NCBI RefSeq assembly: GCF_028389875.1
Contig: NC_084665.1
Location: 124,390,602 to 124,454,601, forward strand
Direction of reading: 5' to 3'
DNA from: Rhea pennata
Taxonomy: Eukaryota; Chordata; Aves; Rheiformes; Rheidae
DNA: 64,000 bases
The notes beneath the pieces were generated by a model. The model made no database searches and was not told the origin of the DNA. It worked only from the letters and a program-made list of their open reading frames with translations. A program made the translations under genes and the position numbers. Position 1 is the first letter of the stretch. Each line of letters starts with the position of its first letter. Below, one piece after another: positions 38,807 to 52,372 of this stretch.

Positions 38807-41800
38807 CTAAGAACGTGCTATAGCACAGATTTTATAGGGTTTGGGGACAACATTAAACCCAACAGCAGGGCTGAGATCCAAGTCTGAAGAAGAGACTCCA
38901 GGCAGAGGGTGGAAGGTGAACCGCTGCAGGAGGCTTGTGAAGAAGAGGAAGAGCTCCATTTTGGCAAGAGTCTCACCAGCACAGATCCTCCGCCCTAGAA
39001 CAAAATGTAGAACAACCATAAGAACATCAGTAGCAGCTGCCTCTTCAGTGGTGGGAGAGAATAAAAACTTCTGAGCAGCTGTATTTCTGAGGAAGATCAG
39101 CAGAAATCCAAAAAACTTGGAATGTTGCATCCCAAGTATGCATAAAGAGCATGAAGGATACAAGTATCATCTGTGAGGGAGGAGAATTGGTATTCAGAAG
39201 TATGATAATGAAGCCACCAAGTGATTTTTTTCTTTTGTTTTTTTTTCTAAATAGGCTGACTGTATGCTTGTATATGGGGAGAAATGTATGGAAATACCAT
39301 CCAAATTTCTTGCTTCTTTTTTAAATATATTTTTGTTCATTTTCATATTTTCACTTTACTCAGGGTCAGTTTGTTTTTTGGCTCACACGCTGACATTGGA
39401 AGGCTTAGTCTAGTGTAAGGAAATTTGTTTAAATTAAGTTTTGTCTGAACAGACCTTGGAAATTCAACAATCCTGGCTAGGGAGGAATAGAAGGAGAAAG
39501 TGGTAGAGACAGTCTATGGAGCCCCTACTACAAGCTTGTCTTCAAACGCACAGTAAATATATGTTTTTCTCAATCCTGGTCCTATTCAGCAGTTTATAAA
39601 CTTCCTTAATCACAGCACAATGATGCAAGGCCTGAATTAACAAAGACACAAACTAAAACTTGATTTTAGCTCCCTCGTGTGACAGAAAGTGGAAAATGAG
39701 GAGTTACGGCATTGCTATGCTATGAACTAAGTAAGCCCTCAGGGAATGCCCGTACCTAACACTTCCTGGATGTACTTTTGGCTAGGACATAGTGGGAAGA
39801 ATTTGGGCCTGAGGGCAGTGCAAACACAAAGTGGTGTTAGAAACAGGAATCTGTGTACTATGTCTCTATTTTTAATAAAAGGAGTTTAATAAAAGGTTAA
39901 TAAAAGGAGTGGCTTGAAGACAATCTGAAGCTGACAGAGTGAAAGATGTGTTGCAGACTTCAGTTTAAAAATGAAGTCCTATGAGTTTGGAATATCGAAA
40001 GTTTCCTTAATGGAAGAATAGATTTTACTGTGTGTTGGGGGGCAGGTATCGCAAGAAAAGGCCATATTCAGATGCCATACAGAATTAAAAATATACAAAT
40101 AAGGTCTAGAAAAAATGGAGTATTGTAGATGCAGTAGAAAATTAACCAGAGACTGATGTACCAAAACTTAATTGATCAATGACAGAGCCTGAAAAGCAGA
40201 AAAAAATGCCAGAGAAGTAGCAGTCATCATGGTGGTAAAAATCTCCCATGCTTTGGGCTGTGATGTAGCCATGTAGATGTACAGGTTTAGGTGAATGTAA
40301 CTGTCTGTGGAAACCTCAAAAGGCAACCATATCCTGTTCTCTGATTTTACAGGGAACTTGAGTATTTATTTAAGGCAATCCCTTTGCATTGGCACAAGAT
40401 ACGGAGACTTGATCTCATCTGTAGTTGATGAGAAACTGAAAACATCTGGAGGTTGAAGGAATGAGTTGAGATGTTTGTGAGTCTCAACAAGAGCAGAAGT
40501 GTAGAAGTGTGTCCTGAGAAATTTCTGAAATCTAATATGTGAAATGATCCCCTGTAAAAGACAATGTGAGGAGGTCAGTTTTCAATGACAAAGAAATACT
40601 GATATAAATTAACCTTGTCTAAGATCTGTACTTCCAATGGCATTAAAAAAGATAAGGTACCTGCGGAAAAAGCCATGAAAGCATCTTTCTTTACGAACTT
40701 TCCTTGGGAGTCAAGAAAATGTTCAGGATAGAACATCTCTGGTTTCTCCCACTGCGATTTGTCTTGCAGGACAGAGGTCAGCAAGGGGACAATGTAGGTT
40801 CCCTGTAAAATTAGACAGGGGAGTTATTCTGAGGAAAAAAATATGTTCTTTGGTGACACTGATGGCAATAAGATCTTAACCTGAAGAAATTGTCCTGAAA
40901 ATGAGATTATTCTGACTACTGCTTTGTGACTTTGCAAGAGAGTTCATTTATCATGGTCTCATAACTCACATTAACAGGTCTGAAATAGAAGAATTGATAA
41001 GAAAAAGAATGCTACGTGTATCTCACCTTCGGAATGAAATAGCCTTTGAGAGTGACATCTGCAGCAGTCTCATGAGGCAAGTTCAGTGGTAGGATATTGG
41101 CAAATCGCTGAACTTCATGGATAACAGCATCTGTGTATGGCATTTGGGTTCGATGCTCGACTCGTGGCGGAGTTGACCCTATCACTCTGTCTATCTCTTC
41201 TTGGACTTTTCCTGAGGAGAAAATCCGCAGTAAGAGACATGGACTCATCTATCCTTGAGACATACTGTGCTTTAGTTTTGCAAAGACCTCAAGTGAAAAT
41301 AATGAATTCTCACAAAAAGAAGAGAATTCTCTCTTTTCTTTCACAAACAATGGGATATGGACAGTACTACAACGTCTGATTATTTCTATACCAATGAGAA
41401 AGCTAAATGAACGGGCAATTTCAGAAGACTCTTTGGTGATCAATATTTTCCCTTGCCTATCATATTAATTGATACAAAGTGTGTATTCTTCAACAAACAA
41501 TAACAACAGTAATAATGAAATTGTTTTTTAAAAAATTTCATGTTCCGTTCTGGATCTTGTGTTTTATTTGTCTTCTGGCAGGTAGAAGACAGTAACTTCC
41601 AATCACTTTTGCAGATGTAGTGGAATCTCCCTTTTCGAAACTCAGACATGGTACAAGTCCCCTGCTTGCATGTTTTACAAGCATCTGTGGGTCCAAATAT
41701 ACAGCAGAACTGTTGTTTGTATGTGAATCTCTACAGCCCCTCTCAGTTACAGGTCATGGAAATGAGCTTAGTGACTTCATATCTAAAATACTGCGGATTT

Positions 41801-44800
41801 AGCAAGGGGTTCTAAATTACCATTTCCTGCTATAACACAGTGCAAGTAATAACCCAATCCAAAGAAAAAGAATAAATATTTCTTTGCGTTGATCTATTCT
41901 GGACCATACTTCGGGCAAAGTTATCCAGGATCCTTTTTTGTTTTTCTTATATTCCAGTGAAAAAGGATCAATTTTCAGTTTTTCTCTCACCTAAAGTTTC
42001 TTGCTCTGATCAAGAGGTGTCCTAAAAAAACCAATTTGCTTCCTAACAACCCTGTAACATGGGCTAGAATGCAGCTATTATACAAACAGCAATTCTCTAA
42101 ATCTTCTCAGACATTTAAATCCCTCAGCACCATCCATTTTAAATCTTCTCAGATCTTTGGTTTATGAAGATCTCTGTTCTTAAGGAAACCAATTTCATTG
42201 CCTAGCACAGAACAGCTCCTTTTTTTTTTTTACTGAGATTTTACTGAGCGCAGAATCTGGCCCACACGAACTTTGTATATAATCTACCAGTACACTGGCT
42301 AGTATGACCTTCACTGGGTCTGAACCATAGAGCAAAGCAATCCCTTGGTAATTATTAGCCTGAACTTTTGGATTTTTTAGCTTAGTGTATTGACTGATAC
42401 TTTGACCCTCAAGGTCTCTGTCCAGTTCCTAAAGCCCTGAGTGTAACAGCATGTACCACGAGACCACTTACTCTGAATTTCAGGGTACTTTAGCATCAGC
42501 AGAAAGCTCCAGTTTAGTGTGGTGGAAATTGTCTCAACACCAGCAGTAAACAAATTGCTCACCAAGCTTAGTAAGTTGCCATTATGGAAATACCTATCGG
42601 TAGTGAATTTCTCCTGAAAGAAGAAGTGGATGAGATGAGAGGATGAAATCTTTTTTTTTTTTTTTTTTTTTTTTTTTGGTTGGAAAATACATTTTAACCA
42701 GCTAACAATTTTCTTAAAAAATAAATCTTATATTAAAAAAAATGTGAAAGAGAAGGAAGAGCTTTGAGCTTGGGCCTTGAAATGTCTGTTGATAGTGATG
42801 CTGTTATGCACAGTCTCTGTGTTCACTGGGATCAGCTGCAAAAAGAGTCAGGCTTCTGCATGAAAGAGGTAACCAAAACGTACGCTAGCCTCTGAACAAG
42901 GATCCCAGTAAGGCCAGGTACAGCTTTTGTTCTGTACTGGCTGATGTTTATGAAAGAGCCAGAAGCACTAGGACAAGAGAGAGAATAGATAAGAAGATAA
43001 AACCTCACTAAAGGTAACAGTATAGTCTTGAGAAAATCTGAGTGAGAGAACTTCTTGTTGTTTAAATGCTGAGTGCAAGGCTTCGGAACTGCAAAGACCC
43101 CGTCTCCTGTACGAGCCTGAAGCCTGCATAACAGTTTTGTTCTAGCCAGGTAAAATATCCATTCAACTCTACCAGTTTGTAAGACAAGCATCTTTAAAAG
43201 ACTCCCAAAGAAGTATAAGTGTAATTAAAAGGACTGAAAGAGAATTGTAAATGTCTTCATATAACCATACAAGTTTGAAGTCATGAGGAAAGATTCAGTT
43301 ACCTCCTGCTGTTTAACAAGGAAAGCGTCTATAAAACTTCTCTGATCATTTTTATCCAGAGTTTTGAGGTATTTTACAAAAGTATCTTGTATATAAGCAT
43401 GGAATTCATCTCTGTTTTGAAGAAGAGTCTTCTGAGCCCTTAGGAGGAATCCAAGGCATGGGAAGATGTTGTACATCTATGAGAGAAAAAGACATTACAT
43501 AGAATTTACCAGGCAAAGGCCTGAAAGCACTTTACAGAGGCAAATAAATACTATTGTGACCATTTTGCAGATAAGAAAGACAAAGACTTAACATTAATAT
43601 ATAGAACACAAAAAAGTGACTGGATAAATTCATAAATTCATGGTAGAAAATCCATCAAGACTTGTTGAATAACAGGAACCTCTCAGACACAAATTACTGG
43701 AAGCCAAGAGACTTGCTTTGCAAAAATAGTACAGGTGTCAGGCTTAGACAGCGGCAACTGGCCACCAGGGAGACTTGATGGTGGGACAGAAGGATCTTTG
43801 GACAGATCTATGTAGCTTATGTTCCTCCCAAATTCTCCCTCCTCACAGACCAAATTTACCATCTTTGAAAAGCAGCAAGTAGTAGCTAGGATGCAAAGGT
43901 CACCATAGTTATTTCATGCACATTTTGGACTCTGTCACCACACAAACATGTACTGAGCACAATTTCAAAATATGAGGAAGAAATCAGAGTAAAAAGTCTT
44001 ATTTTACTACTATTGTAACAGTACGAATGGTGGTATATAAAACCCTTTTGTGAGTGGAATTACAACTGCTCAGATGTATACAATGGACTGCAGCTGACTG
44101 GAAAAGGTTAAAAAACCTGAAAATTTGAGATTTTTATAGAAATAACCTATAAAATCTGTAACTGAAATGTTATCTAGAAAATTACGTTATTATTCAGCCA
44201 TCTGTTCTGCTATATTTTTTCTTTTTCAAAGTACAAAGCAATGGAAGTGGAGCTAGTATGTCACAGCATTGCACAGGGATATCAGAGCATGTTACTCACA
44301 GAGACATTTCTGTGTACTGAAAGGATGTGAAAATATATTCACTGCCAGAGTTCCTCGCATAGGTAGACCACATGCTTTGCAGCTTCTTCCTGCACCATGT
44401 TCTGAGATTTCTCAGGAAAGAGAAATGCACTGTATCTCAGATCTCTCAGGAAAGAGAGTGTCTGCGATAAGGCTACTGCTGCAGAAGTAATTCAGGGAGC
44501 ACGTTCCTGACTGTCCCTTTTCCCCATGGTCCTTGCGAGTGGATGAAGGGAGGACTAATAGCTCTGGCAACAGTAGCCATCTCCCCACCACTGTCTTTAA
44601 GGACTCTCATGCCTCTTCCCTGACTTGTAATTAGCTTGGTGCTCCAAGGCAGAAGTTCCTGTTGTCTCCACAATAATTATTCCAGCCTTCAGCCTAGTCC
44701 AGAGAGGCCTGGGGCAGAGAACAGCTTCTGTCCTGGCACTCATTTCATGGTCCCTGAGATGGATTATTTTCTACATCTGTATCAGTCACACCAACGGAGC

Positions 44801-47800
44801 AAATAGCTTAGAGTGTGGAGGAGGTGGAAATAGTCTGATTTTTTTCAGTGGGTATTTAGCACTCATCAAAATATAGCTTAAGACTTTTTTTTAAGAGATG
44901 AGTTTTGATTGTTCAAGATTCCCAGATTCTCTCTCAAGCTTTGTTTTGCCCAAGTATTGATAAATTTAAGTATTATCCCTCAGTATCTTAGATTTTTCTA
45001 GTTATTGGAAATGAACTGACTACCAGAATAAGGGTGCACTATTAATACATTCATACTGCATCCAGTGGAATAACAGCATAAGAATATTCAACATTACCGT
45101 AACAAAAGGGTTCCCAGCAAGCCTCACGTTTTCATTCGTCAAATTTAGTAGTCTTATAAATCTGGAATCTTTGTAGTCAAATCGTTTTCCAAGTAATATT
45201 GACACAATTATATTAGCAACTGCTGCATTAATGATTTTACTAACATCAAAGGGTTTTCCTATACAGCAAAGATAAGAATATATTACATAGTGGCAAGAGG
45301 CTGTGTAAATTTAATAAAAGATTATTGCTATTATTCTGTTATTATTTATTGCTTTTATGATTATTGTTATTTTCCTTTAGAAAACGATGCCAATAAAAAA
45401 AAATTGCCAGACACAAGCAGACCTGTTGGATATCCTTGGGTGTCTGAAACAGCACTAGACCTCTGTTTTTATGCAGCTGAACCCCACTCTCAAGTTCCTT
45501 TGAATGAAATGGGAGCTGAGGCACCTACGTCATCTGCAAACCTCTGAACAGACACCAAAACACTGCAATGTAAATGTGAATCTGAATGTGAATCCCACCA
45601 GAGAGTCTTATCTTGGGCAAGCTTGGAAAACATCTCACCAAAGACTCCATCTTTGATCTAGGGTCTAGTGACCCCAAAGATTCTGAGCCATTTGATCAGG
45701 CCCATGAAAATGTTTTCCAATGAGATGTCAAAGAGCTTGCTTTGACCCTAGCAACAGCAATCTGAGGTCAACTCAGAGGTATCAGAAACTGAAGAGGGAG
45801 GCAATTGTAAGAACTTATAGAAATATTTATTTCTATCACATATATGATGGTTCAGAAGTTACCTGAATGTAAGATTCTTTTGAAAAAGGATCATCATGCA
45901 CAAGCAGAAAGGCATCCACTTTCTGTAACTTTCATAGTGTAAGAATTAGGTGTCCTGCCCAAGTTAGTCTTCTAAGCTCCCTCCACAATGACTAGGTAGA
46001 AGCGGCTCCTAGAGATGATTCATCCTCTCCTAAGGTGGGAAGAATCATCCTTCCAAATATCTGCTTATTTGTCTTTTTTTAAAAAAAAAATAGAAAATAA
46101 ACCTAGCTGATTAGCTTAAACATTCGCCTTCTGGATGACTTGAGTTTGATGAGAAAAATTCCACCGTTGCAGATTGCTTTCATATCATCTACTATAACCT
46201 GTTATTTTATTACTGCTCCTATTTATGCCTCATGTCTAGGTTGCCTCAGAAATAACAAATAAAATCCCCCAATCCTCAGTTTCTGTATATGATATGTATA
46301 TCATGCCTTCTAATTGCAATTTTGTCCCTTTAGACTGGGAACCCTTTGGGTCAAAAGCCTAGGAATCTACACAGAGCTCAGCCAAGTGACATCTTCTAGA
46401 ACTTTGGAAGAAGCCTTTCATATTTGCATCAAGAAACTGGTAGGAGCCAAATTCAGCAATCAGCTATGGGCAAGCCTATGGCTGTTTGAACAAAACTTAG
46501 GGATCTGGAGAATGAATTGTCTACCCACCTCCTTGTGACTCAAAGGTATCTATCAGATACCCATATTCCTCCACAATGCGGTCCTCAATGGCCCTCTTTC
46601 CCATTCCAAAGTCTCGTAAGGTTGTGAGAGTAAATCTTCTCATGACTTTCCAGTTTTCACCATGAGCAAATACAACCCCTGAAGCAAAGATAAGATTTCA
46701 AGGCAGTAGAAAAATTTAAATAACTAATTTGTAAATACATAATATAGATATTTAATAACAATGACTTTCAAAACATGTTAAATTTCATTTGGCTGAGAAA
46801 AATACCCACAAAAGCTTCCTTTAAATATTCCCAAGCTTTTTACTGCACAAAAAGAATGAAAGTAAGCTATTTCAAAAGTGTTTAATTAAATCCAAATGAC
46901 TCCTGAGAGAAAGTTGTCAATAAAAGAATAGAAGCATTGGAAATTCACATTCAAATTGGTAGGCATTGTACTTTGGAAACTGGAATTGAACTGACAGCCA
47001 ATGTCACTGATGATTTCAGTAAATACCAGACTAGGCACAGATGTCTTCACAGTTTAAGTTGGACCTTAAAACCTCCTCAATCAATTTTTCATTGAAATTG
47101 CTACATATCGTAAAACTACTTTAGTTATATTTTTTTCAACAGAAAAAATAAGATGTGAAGAAAGCTTACATGCAGTAATATAATTAAATGATAGACTAAA
47201 TTATGAAAATGTCGACTGAATTATTCATGAATTTATTGGAGAGGCTTTGGAGATGTACATAGGAAATTCAGATGCAAAATTAAAATTAAGTTTGAGTGTC
47301 AATTTTTCGTTTGGAAACCCAGGTCTGTACACAATATTTCCATTCAAATAAATCCCCAACTCTCTATATGTTCCACCCTGCTATCTCATGTAGATTTTAA
47401 AAATACTACTTACCATTTGAAATGAGCAGTATAATAGTCACATAAATTCAGAAAAAGGACTTTTTGGGGTTTTATGCTAAACTCCAAAAAACAGAAGCCC
47501 AGAACTACACCATGAGAGTTAGAAATGCATTCGCTGTTTTGTATGCCCCTGTTTTAGATCACGACAGTGTGTTATTGTAGCCATTAGCCTTTTTGCAGTG
47601 AGAATAACTAGGTGGACATTGATTTTTTTGCGTATAGACAGTTACAGTTGTTTTTGTTGTCACTGTCAACAGCTTCAAATTTGAATAAATCTGTCGAAGT
47701 CAGTGAAATTACTCCCTATTTCCACTACCTTATATGATCTCTGATCCAAAGTGATGTGTTAGCCTCTACTGCTTCTGTAGTAAAACCTGCTTTGAATAAG

Positions 47801-49847
47801 TTAAATGAAGAACAAGAAGACCAACTCACCATTTCCTCTGGTCAAATCTTCAAAGATTGGAATTTTAGGTCTCTCTGCAAATGCATCTGCTTGGTTTACA
47901 AGAGCCTCCTTCACTGTCTCATACCCAGAGATCACTACAATTTTCCTTTGCCCCATCTGAACACTGAAGACTGGACCATATGCTTTGGACAGCTGATAGA
48001 AGAAGAAAACCTTGTTTTACAACTTTTACAGCCTACAAAGAAATTCACAGCCCTTCAGTGCTGCTCATCCTCCTGTCCTGCCTCTAGGTTAGCGCAATGT
48101 TAAATTCGTAATCGGAATTCTTACCAGAGGAAGAGAACTTACTTTAGTAATGTGAATGTGCCAGATATTATATGAATAATGACTAAATGGCACAGTCAGA
48201 TAGAATCACAGTGTGCTAAATGGAGCAGAAGCATTAACAGCTTAAACCATCAGGCGTACAAGGCTTGTATCCATGTGCCACTTAAAGTCTCTTCTGTGCT
48301 GACAGATCTGCCTTCCCTCAGGAACCCATGTGAATTCAGTTTTATGGCTCGTGTTCACACCCTGATCCCTATGTTACTGTGTTTCTTTTGTTTCGGCAGC
48401 TCCACTTCAGACTAATTCATCCATTCAGTCTTTATTGAATTTATCTGTGCTATTATTACTATTAAAAAAAAAATATGTTTCTGGGCCAGGATGTAGCCTT
48501 CTATACGTTCCCACTATTGATATGTGACTACATTCACCATGAATCTCTCCGCAAGGGGACTCTCAGAGATGACGTTTGACGTAAGCTGGTAGCTGTTTAG
48601 CTTGCACAGACAGATTTGTGCTCACACAACTCAGTGATGCTCTTGATTCTCCGAACAAGAAGGGGTGGTTTTCCTGCCTGCACTTAACTTCCAGTGTGTT
48701 TGGACAGAGAAACACAAGGGAAATATTTACCGATATTATACAGAATGTTCATCAGCTGTTTTAAGAAAGTCCAACCAACTATTTAAAAGGACATAGCAGC
48801 AATGACACATGTCTGAATTGAGGGCAGCTGCTTTGATGGTGTAGTACACTCGACTAGTGTAGCCGAGGCAAAATTTGATCTTTTCAAAGTGTGTTCTACG
48901 TCAGGGCTTTCCAACATTTGAAATGTCAGTGTTACAGACGAGTATATGGTTTTCATTTGCATTTAGACACAGAGTATGTGTGAGTTTTAAAGCTGCCACT
49001 AGAAAAGGAAGAGGAAAGGATCAGTTTCATAAAAGTCTTGTGACTCTAAATTGGAAAAAACTCTACCACAAAATAAGTTAATAAAGCACTAGAAGAAAAA
49101 TAAGAGATTTATTTTTCAGGTTTGCTTAGATCTTTGCTGTATATTGTGGCAACTTTTGGCCCTTAATATTGAGAGTACACAGTGGTCTTCAGCTTCAGAG
49201 AGCAAAGAAGGCTTGTCTTTCATTAGGGAAAAGTGATATGTAAGGGACTATCAACTCAGTGAAGACAGAAGATTGTTGTTATTACCTCAGATATTTTAAC
49301 TATGGCTATGTGAGCCATGAAGAGTTAGCTTACTTGTCTAAAATTCCTCCTTTCACTACTTTTTTTCACCAAAATGCCACGAAATTAAGATGAACTCTTG
49401 TTATTGATTTCACAGTTGTTTAAGGCTGAAACCAACACTCATGAAGTTGCAGGGAATTGAAGGGAGAAGATGTTACTGTAAAGAACATATCCTGCTATGT
49501 TCAAAGTTTTACACCAAATGGTAGTCTCCTATTCCTTACTATAGGCCTACATCATCTGTGGATATGACACCCAGGCTGTGGTAAAGGATGACTCTGACAT
49601 CTGGAACAATGTGGTTTAGTGATATTGGCAGTGATGGAATGGCAGAAAAAGTAATGGTTACCTGCATATAAGTCCTGTAGGGTCTCTTCAAATCAAATAA
49701 ATGAAGATTTCCAATGATAGGTAATGCTCTTGGTCCTGGAGGGAAATTCTTCCTCAAGTAGCCATTCCAGAAACCTCCTATTTTCATAATGAATAGAAAA
49801 GTCAGGATGAGCATTAAGCCCATGGAAATGTAGTTGCTCCAGTCCAT
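38807..49847 (-). CDS. CYP2AC: Cytochrome P450 family 2, CYP2AC-like (paralogue A, downstream copy)
   Basis: Microsomal haem-thiolate monooxygenase. Nine exons on the minus strand: 49662-49847, 47830-47992, 46529-46678, 45098-45258, 43303-43476, 42472-42613, 41027-41211, 40661-40802, 38807-38994. This is the standard CYP2 exon pattern, with all GT/AG junctions in phase, giving 496 codons plus stop. Features: N-terminal membrane anchor (residues about 5-25), proline hinge [13 protein letters not shown]-helix [10 protein letters not shown]-helix HEVQR (ExxR), and haem loop [11 protein letters not shown], whose Cys is the haem ligand and whose Gly codon is split between exons 8 and 9. Subfamily CYP2AC is inferred from position beside MMUT-CENPQ-GLYATL3, where human is recalled to keep only a CYP2AC1 pseudogene. 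The substrate is unknown. No break was seen. Confidence 0.9.
42650..42677. repeat. Poly(T) run upstream of P450-A exon 6
   Basis: About 28 T on the plus strand (poly-A on the transcribed strand), some 35 bases outside the exon 6 acceptor. Simple repeat. Confidence 0.8.
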
Positions 49848-51045
49848 GTCTATTCAGCCAAGTATTTACTGCAGAAGGTCAAAGAGAAATGATCCCTGTC
49901 TTCCTGCAAAAAATTTGCTGTGAGAGACACTTGTACTAGTCCGTAAGCCTTTTCTCCAGTGAAGGGTATATTTTTCCCATGATTAGTGGTTTGATGTCCT
50001 CCCCTGTGCTTGCAGAAGAATCCTCAGTACAGTACAGAGCCAGGCGAATATTTGCCAGCCAAGCTTATATGACTGAGTAAGTGTGTATTTCCTACTTTTC
50101 AAGAATGAAATTCCAAGAACACGGGGAAACAAAGGTCACCAACCTGTTGTTTGGCAAGCAGTTGTACATTCTGCCTGCTGTTCAGGTCATTGATTAATAT
50201 TTCCATGAATAGCGCAAGCACAACCTCAATACCCTGAGCACTGAAATCAAAATACCAAAATACAGAAGTGATTAGTGCCTAGAGAGATATTTTTCCAAGT
50301 GTTAAGTATTGGTAATATATTACTCCCATTAAACTCTTTGTAATTTCAAAATACTTCACTGGGGGCAGGATTAAGCCAGCCCTAGATGTCCAAATATTTC
50401 CCAGGGCTCCTGGAGAACAGTCCAAATCACTTCACTTTCTCTGCTGAGATATCAAGCAATTACAATAAAAAAGTCTTTGATCTCCTCATTTATACTTGCT
50501 AATGATCTTGTTTCTGCTTACTAATCAAGGTTCAGAGTAGGGCGCAACAGGGTAAATGTTTGCAAAACAGACTTGTATGTTTGGGTGACGGAGATATTTT
50601 TGTGTGTCTCTTTGTCCTGGGTGAAAGTCCAAGAGTTCAGTTTATCAAAGCTTCACTGACTTAATCTGCTCGAGTTAATATGGTTGTGACTCCCCTTGCA
50701 TTCTAAATGGTGACAGGGCTTGGTCTCTGGTCTTAAAGCTAGCTAGTACAAACATATTAGCAAACTCCATTAGCCTACAAACTGGATGGCTGGATGCAAA
50801 ACATGTTTTGGAAATTACCCCTGAGCTGTGCCCAGGCAGAGCTGACTGAGACCAAAATGTGTGACAGGAATGATTTTGACACTTTTTCTGGTATAAATAG
50901 TAGAGTTCTAGTTCCCTTTAACTGATTACATAGCCACTGAGTCCTTTCTCAGATATCACAGACGGTCACACTACTGTATAATTTATGCAACCAGTACACA
51001 AATTCTTAAAGCTGACTATGTTTCTTTGTGGTGGATATGGTTAGA
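49848..51045. other. Upstream region of P450-A
   Basis: Contains the presumed promoter and 5' UTR of paralogue A (minus strand). CATATAAGC on the minus strand near 50065-50075, about 220 bases before the ATG, is a weak TATA candidate. No coding exon was seen. Confidence 0.4.
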
Positions 51046-52372
51046 ACCAGATTAAGGTGATGGAACAGCCCATTCTGGATGTCATCTCCAGACATATGGA
51101 GGAAAAGAAGGTGAACAGGAGTAGCCAGCATGGATTCACCAAGGGGAAATCCTGCTTAAGCAATCTGATAGCCTTCTATGGTGGAGTGACTGGCTGAGTA
51201 GATGAGGGGAGAGCAGTGGATGTTGTGTCCCTTGACTTCAGCAAGGCTTTTGACACTGTCTCCCATAACATCCTCCTAGAGAAGCTCAGGAAGTGTGGGT
51301 TAGACGAGTGGACAGTGAGGTGGATTGAGAACTGGCTGGAAGGCAGAGCTCAGAGGGTTGTCATCAGTGGTGTGGAGTCTAGTTGGAGGGCTGTGGCTAG
51401 TGGTGTCCCCCAGGGCTCAGTCCTGGGTCCCATCCTGTTCAATTTCTTCATCAATGACCTCGATGAGGGGACAGAGTGCCTCCTCAGCAAGTCTGCTGAT
51501 GATCCCAAGCTGGGAGGAGTGGGTGACACACCCGAGGGCTGTGCTGCCATTCAGAGAGACCTGGACAGGCTGGAGAGTTGGGCAGAGAGGAACCTCCTGA
51601 GGTTCAACAAGGGCAAGTGCAGAGTCCTGCACCTAGGAAGAAATAACCCTAGGCACCAGTACAAGGTGGGGGTTGACCTTGTGGAGAGCAGCTGTGCAGC
51701 GAAGGACCTGGGAGTGCTGGTGGATGACAGGTTGACCATGAGCCAGCAATGTGCCCTTGTGACCAAGAAGGCCAATGGTCTCCTGGGGTGCATTAGGACG
51801 ACTGTTGCCAGCAGGTGGAGGGAGGTGATCCTGCCCCTCTACTCAGCCCTGGGGAGGCCTCATCTCGAGTCCTGTGTCCCGTTCTGGGCTCCCCAGTACA
51901 AGAGAGGCATGGAGTTACTGGAGAGAGTCCAGCATAGAGCTACAAAGATGATCTGAGAGCTGGAGCACCTGCCCTGTGAGGAACGGCTGCGAGAGCTGGG
52001 CCTCTTCAGCCTGGGGAAGAGCAGACTGAGGGGGGATCTGATCAATGTGTAGAAGTACCTGAAGGGAAGGTGTCAAGGGGATGGGGACAAACTCTTTTCA
52101 GTTGTCCCATGTGACAGGACAAGAGGCAATGGGCAGGAATTGAAGCACAGGAAGTTCTGCCTGACCGTGAGGGGGAATTTCTTCCCTGGGAGAGTGATGG
52201 AGCCCAGTCACAGGCTGCCCAGAGAGGTTGTGGAGTCTCCTTCTGTGGAGATCTTCAAGGCCCGCCTGGATGCAACCCTGTCTGACATGCTCTAGGTGAC
52301 CCTGCTTGAGCAGGGAGGTTGGACTAGATGATCTCCAGAGGTCCCTTCCAACCTTACTGATTCTATGATTCT
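51046..52372 (+). repeat. CR1 LINE, longest copy in the window (copy 5)
   Basis: About 1.33 kb, with a single 246-codon frame at 51216-51956 covering the reverse transcriptase from [20 protein letters not shown] through [20 protein letters not shown] to the end of the thumb region. The catalytic motif reads SADD instead of FADD, a change at the aromatic position next to the two catalytic Asp. Upstream sequence from 51046 is homologous coding sequence with breaks, and the true 5' end of the LINE is missing. It ends with two ATTCTATG-type units and lies between the two P450 genes, antisense to them. Confidence 0.94.

Noticed and set aside
50892-50900. TATAAATAG on the plus strand as a promoter for CR1 copy 5
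   Set aside because: CR1 copy 5 is 5'-truncated and CR1 promoters are internal and TATA-less; a chance match in AT-rich DNA.
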